A stretch of 64,000 bases of DNA. It comes from DASVDE01 sp963740065. Lineage in GTDB: Bacteria; Actinomycetota; Thermoleophilia; Solirubrobacterales; 70-9. The stretch spans positions 372,001 to 436,000 of the forward strand of contig CAVUCS010000001.1 in the NCBI GenBank assembly GCA_963740065.1, given 5' to 3'. Below are positions 61,665-64,000 of the stretch, piece after piece. The stretch's first letter is position 1, and each line of letters begins with the position of its first letter. Position numbers and translations under genes: made by a program. The notes beneath the pieces are model-generated. The model saw only the letters and a program-made list of their open reading frames with translations. It searched no databases and was not told where the DNA came from.

Positions 61665-62477
61665 ATGTTCGACTCCGGGGTCGGCGGGCTGACGGTGTTG
61701 CACGAGTGCCTCGTTTCCCTGCCCGAGGAGGATTTCGTCTACCTCGGAGACACGGCGATGTTCCCCTACGGGACCCGGGACCCTGAGCTCCTTCGGGAGC
61801 GGATTCGCCATATCGCCGAGCTGCTGTTGGACGGCGGCGCCAAGCTGTTGGTGATTGCCTGTAATACGGCGACCTCGATCGGCGAGGACGTTGTGCGCGA
61901 GGTTGCGGGGGAGCGTGGGGTGGATGTCGTTCCCGTAGTCGAGCCGCAGGCCGAGATCGCCGCCGCGATTACGGACAGCGGCAAGGTCGGCGTTCTGGCA
62001 ACCCCGAACACCGTGGAAAGCGGCGCCTACCGGCGGGCGCTCGAGGCCCAAGGGCGGGCCCTCGAAGTGACCGAGGTGGAGGCGCCCGACCTGGCGCCCT
62101 TCATCCAAAACGGTTCCCCCTTTGATGACGACGTGATGGCGATGGCGCGCGACTATTGCGAGCCGCTGATGCGCGCCGAAGTCGACACGCTGATCCTCGG
62201 CTGCACCCACTACCCACTGGTGGCGCCGATGCTGCAGCGGATCCTCGGCCGCAACGTTCGCTTGGTCAGCGGCGGGCACGCGGTCGCCGCCGCCGCGCAG
62301 CGTTCGCTTGAGCGTCGCGGCCTCGCCCGCGATCCCGGCCGCGAGGGGGCATATCGCTTCCTCTGCACCGGCGAGGTCGACTCCTTCCGCGAACTTGGCA
62401 CCCGGTTCTTGCAAATGCCCCTGGGCAGAGTGGAGCGGATAGAACCGCCCGTGGCCGACTACCCTTTGACTGGATGA
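61665..62477 (+). CDS. murI: Glutamate racemase
   Basis: MFDSGVGGLTVLHECLVSLP with the first strand, VIACNTATSIGEDVV (catalytic Cys) and LILGCTHYPLVAPMLQRILG (second catalytic Cys) identify MurI; 270 aa. It supplies D-glutamate for peptidoglycan. ATG 61665 is the first canonical start but trims the usual PIGVFDSG strand; ATA 61641, overlapping the upstream TAG as ATAG, would restore DASPPIA before it. The end overlaps yqeY (ATGA). Confidence 0.94.
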   Translation: MFDSGVGGLTVLHECLVSLPEEDFVYLGDTAMFPYGTRDPELLRERIRHIAELLLDGGAKLLVIACNTATSIGEDVVREVAGERGVDVVPVVEPQAEIAAAITDSGKVGVLATPNTVESGAYRRALEAQGRALEVTEVEAPDLAPFIQNGSPFDDDVMAMARDYCEPLMRAEVDTLILGCTHYPLVAPMLQRILGRNVRLVSGGHAVAAAAQRSLERRGLARDPGREGAYRFLCTGEVDSFRELGTRFLQMPLGRVERIEPPVADYPLTG

Positions 62478-62905
62478 GCGTTCTCGAGCAAATTCAGGCA
62501 GACGTGCGCACGGCGATGAAAGCCGGCGATCGCGAGCGCGCCGCGGCCCTGCGGATGATCGTCGATGCCCTCCAGCAGGACGCCAAGCTGGGGGACGGCG
62601 ACGAGGTCGCGGTGCTGCAGCGTGAGCGCAAGAAGCGGCTCGAGGCCGCGGAGGCCTTTGGCGATGCCGGCCGCGAGGAGCAAGCGGGCGCCGAGCGCTC
62701 CGAGGCCGACCTGATCGAGGCCTACCTGCCCCAACAGCTCTCCGACGAGGAGCTTGCCGAGCTGGTCGAGGCGGCGCTTGCGGAGACCGGAGCGACCGAA
62801 CAGAAGCAGATGGGGCAAGTGATGTCGGCGTTGATGCCGAAGCTGGGGGGCCGCGCCGACGGCAAGCGGGTCAGCGCCGCGGTGCGAGAGAAGCTTGGCG
62901 CGTAG
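62474..62905 (+). CDS. GatB/YqeY-domain protein
   Basis: EQIQADVRTAMKAGDRERAA at the start, LEAAEAFGDAGREEQAGAER and IEAYLPQQLSDEELAELVEA, QKQMGQVMSALMPKLGGRAD are YqeY motifs; 143 aa. Resembles the tRNA-binding C-terminal part of GatB; role uncertain. Overlaps both neighbours. Confidence 0.9.
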   Translation: MSVLEQIQADVRTAMKAGDRERAAALRMIVDALQQDAKLGDGDEVAVLQRERKKRLEAAEAFGDAGREEQAGAERSEADLIEAYLPQQLSDEELAELVEAALAETGATEQKQMGQVMSALMPKLGGRADGKRVSAAVREKLGA

Positions 62906-63845
62906 GCAGGTAACCCTCGATAACACCGTCGCCGCCGAGCTGGCGGGATCCGAGGACGCCGTGTTGCGCGCCCTACGGGGGCGCCTCGACTGCGATTTCC
63001 ATCTTCGCGGCAACGTTCTCACTCTCGACGGGGAGGGCGACGACCTGCAAACCGCCGCGACCGTGGTCGACGAGCTGGTTGACCTGATCGAGGGTGGGCA
63101 CGAGATCGCTCCCGGCACGATCGAAGCCGTGACCGGTGCGCTCGATGCGCACGAAAGCCCGGCGGAGATCCTCGAAGACGTGGTCTGGCGCCACCGCGGC
63201 ACCAAGGTCGCGCCGAAGACGCTCAATCAAAAACGCTACGTCGACTCGATTCGCAAGCACACGATCACCTTCGGTGTCGGCCCGGCCGGAACCGGAAAGA
63301 CGTTCCTCGCCGTGGCGATGGCCGCCGCGGCACTGGCCGAGCGAGAGGTGCAGCGGATCATCCTCACCCGTCCCGCGGTCGAGGCGGGGGAGCGCCTCGG
63401 CTTCCTGCCCGGTGACATCCAGGCCAAGGTTGACCCATACCTGCGCCCGCTCTTCGACGCGCTCTACGACATGCTCGACCCCGATCGCGTCAACGGCTAC
63501 TTCGAGCGCGGCGTGATCGAGGTCGCCCCGCTCGCCTTCATGCGCGGCCGCACCCTCAATGACTCCTTCGTCATTCTCGACGAGGCGCAGAACACCAGCC
63601 CGGAGCAGATGAAGATGTTCTTGACGCGGCTTGGATTCAACTCGCGGATGGTGGTCACCGGCGACGTCACCCAGGTCGATCTTCCGGCTGACCAGCGCTC
63701 CGGCTTGATCGTCGTCAGAGACATTCTCGATGCGGTTCAGGACATCTCTTTTGTCCACTTCGGCGGCGATGACGTCGTCCGCCACAAGCTGGTCCAACGC
63801 ATCGTCGCCGCCTACGGCGAGCACGCCGAGCGCGAGCGAAGTTGA
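62895..63845 (+). CDS. PhoH-family ATPase
   Basis: ITFGVGPAGTGKTFLAVAMA (Walker A), ILTRPAVEAGERLGFLPGDI, NDSFVILDEAQNTSPEQMKM (Walker B) and FNSRMVVTGDVTQVDLPADQ are PhoH/YbeZ motifs; 316 aa with an N-terminal KH-like segment. It is normally linked with YbeY in rRNA handling, and ybeY follows. TTG 62895 overlaps the yqeY stop. Confidence 0.93.
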   Translation: MARRQVTLDNTVAAELAGSEDAVLRALRGRLDCDFHLRGNVLTLDGEGDDLQTAATVVDELVDLIEGGHEIAPGTIEAVTGALDAHESPAEILEDVVWRHRGTKVAPKTLNQKRYVDSIRKHTITFGVGPAGTGKTFLAVAMAAAALAEREVQRIILTRPAVEAGERLGFLPGDIQAKVDPYLRPLFDALYDMLDPDRVNGYFERGVIEVAPLAFMRGRTLNDSFVILDEAQNTSPEQMKMFLTRLGFNSRMVVTGDVTQVDLPADQRSGLIVVRDILDAVQDISFVHFGGDDVVRHKLVQRIVAAYGEHAERERS

Positions 63846-64000
63846 GCGTCGACCTTTCCGATGTTCCTGCCGAGTTGCGCGACGCGGTCGCGGCGGCGCT
63901 CGACGCGGCGGGCGTCGCCGACGGTCACCTGGCGGTAGAGCTGCTCGGCGCCGAGCGCATCCGCGAGCTCAACCGTGAGCACCGCGGCAAAGACGCGCCG
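63842..64000 (+). CDS. ybeY: Endoribonuclease YbeY, cut by window edge
   Basis: TTG 63842 overlaps the phoH stop (TTGA). The visible 53 residues (SVDLSDVPAELRDAVAAALD, LAVELLGAERIRELNREHRG, KDAP) match the N-terminal half of YbeY/UPF0054; the zinc-binding HxxxHxxxxxH lies outside the window. It acts in 16S rRNA 3' maturation. Confidence 0.85.
   Translation, partial: MSVDLSDVPAELRDAVAAALDAAGVADGHLAVELLGAERIRELNREHRGKDAP

Overview
The window is strongly GC-rich and densely packed. It looks like a chromosomal segment of an actinobacterium, most likely of the deep-branching class Thermoleophilia (Solirubrobacterales-like). This placement is an inference from gene order and gene types: tig-clpP, clpX-valS-folC, mreBCD-mrdA-rodA-rng-rplU-rpmA, obg-proB, proA-nadD-rsfS, hrcA-dnaJ, a SigB/SigF-type partner-switching set, a LexA-type SOS box and paired MaoC-type dehydratases. 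No sequence search was possible.

Layout. 1-1.04 kb: Nudix hydrolase (cut by the edge) and a ribbon-helix-helix/PIN toxin-antitoxin pair. 1.07-5.2 kb: VOC protein, alpha/beta hydrolase, DUF2855 protein coupled to a beta-carbonic anhydrase, YihY membrane protein. 5.3-9.2 kb: stress-signalling block (GAF-SpoIIE phosphatase, STAS antagonist, RsbW-like kinase, SigB/F-type sigma factor). 9.3-14.1 kb: RDD protein, NAD-binding epimerase, two small winged-helix regulators, XRE regulator, GH15 glucoamylase. 14.1-20.9 kb: ctaG, tig, clpP, a glycosyltransferase, a deacetylase, a GNAT and clpX. 21-26.6 kb: valS, folC, small membrane and zinc-ribbon proteins, ndk, maf. 26.6-29.3 kb: an HD-GYP response regulator and a hybrid histidine kinase. 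29.4-35 kb: the rod-shape/peptidoglycan elongation operon. 35-43 kb: rng, rplU, rpmA, obg-proB, proA-nadD-rsfS and a coiled-coil protein. 43-46 kb: an SOS-box-linked PD-(D/E)XK endonuclease whose frame runs through a tRNA-Ala gene into an antitoxin remnant, then GNAT, hydrolase and SpoIIM-like protein. 46.3-64 kb: leuS, cupin, comEA-comEC-holA, rpsT, murJ, a GT-C-like membrane protein, lepA, hadA/hadB-like genes, hrcA-dnaJ, DUF2269, murI, yqeY, phoH and the start of ybeY.

Three things stand out. (1) From about 26 kb to 60 kb there is a dispersed set of about ten long palindromic elements. Each has a pair of 15-27 bp inverted arms. The arms differ from copy to copy but pair with each other within a copy, and several copies share one of a few conserved cores. 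Most fill intergenic gaps, but some lie inside open reading frames: three in one membrane-protein gene, and one supplies the end of comEC. (2) Nine conserved genes or gene parts between 5 and 33 kb are broken by what looks every time like a single extra base; the second half of the window shows none. Assembly or sequencing insertions are the simplest explanation, so valS, mrdA and the others should not be called pseudogenes. (3) Several genes lack ATG/GTG/TTG where homology places the N-terminus. clpX has CTG behind an ideal Shine-Dalgarno, and others have CTG or ATA overlapping the upstream stop codon.
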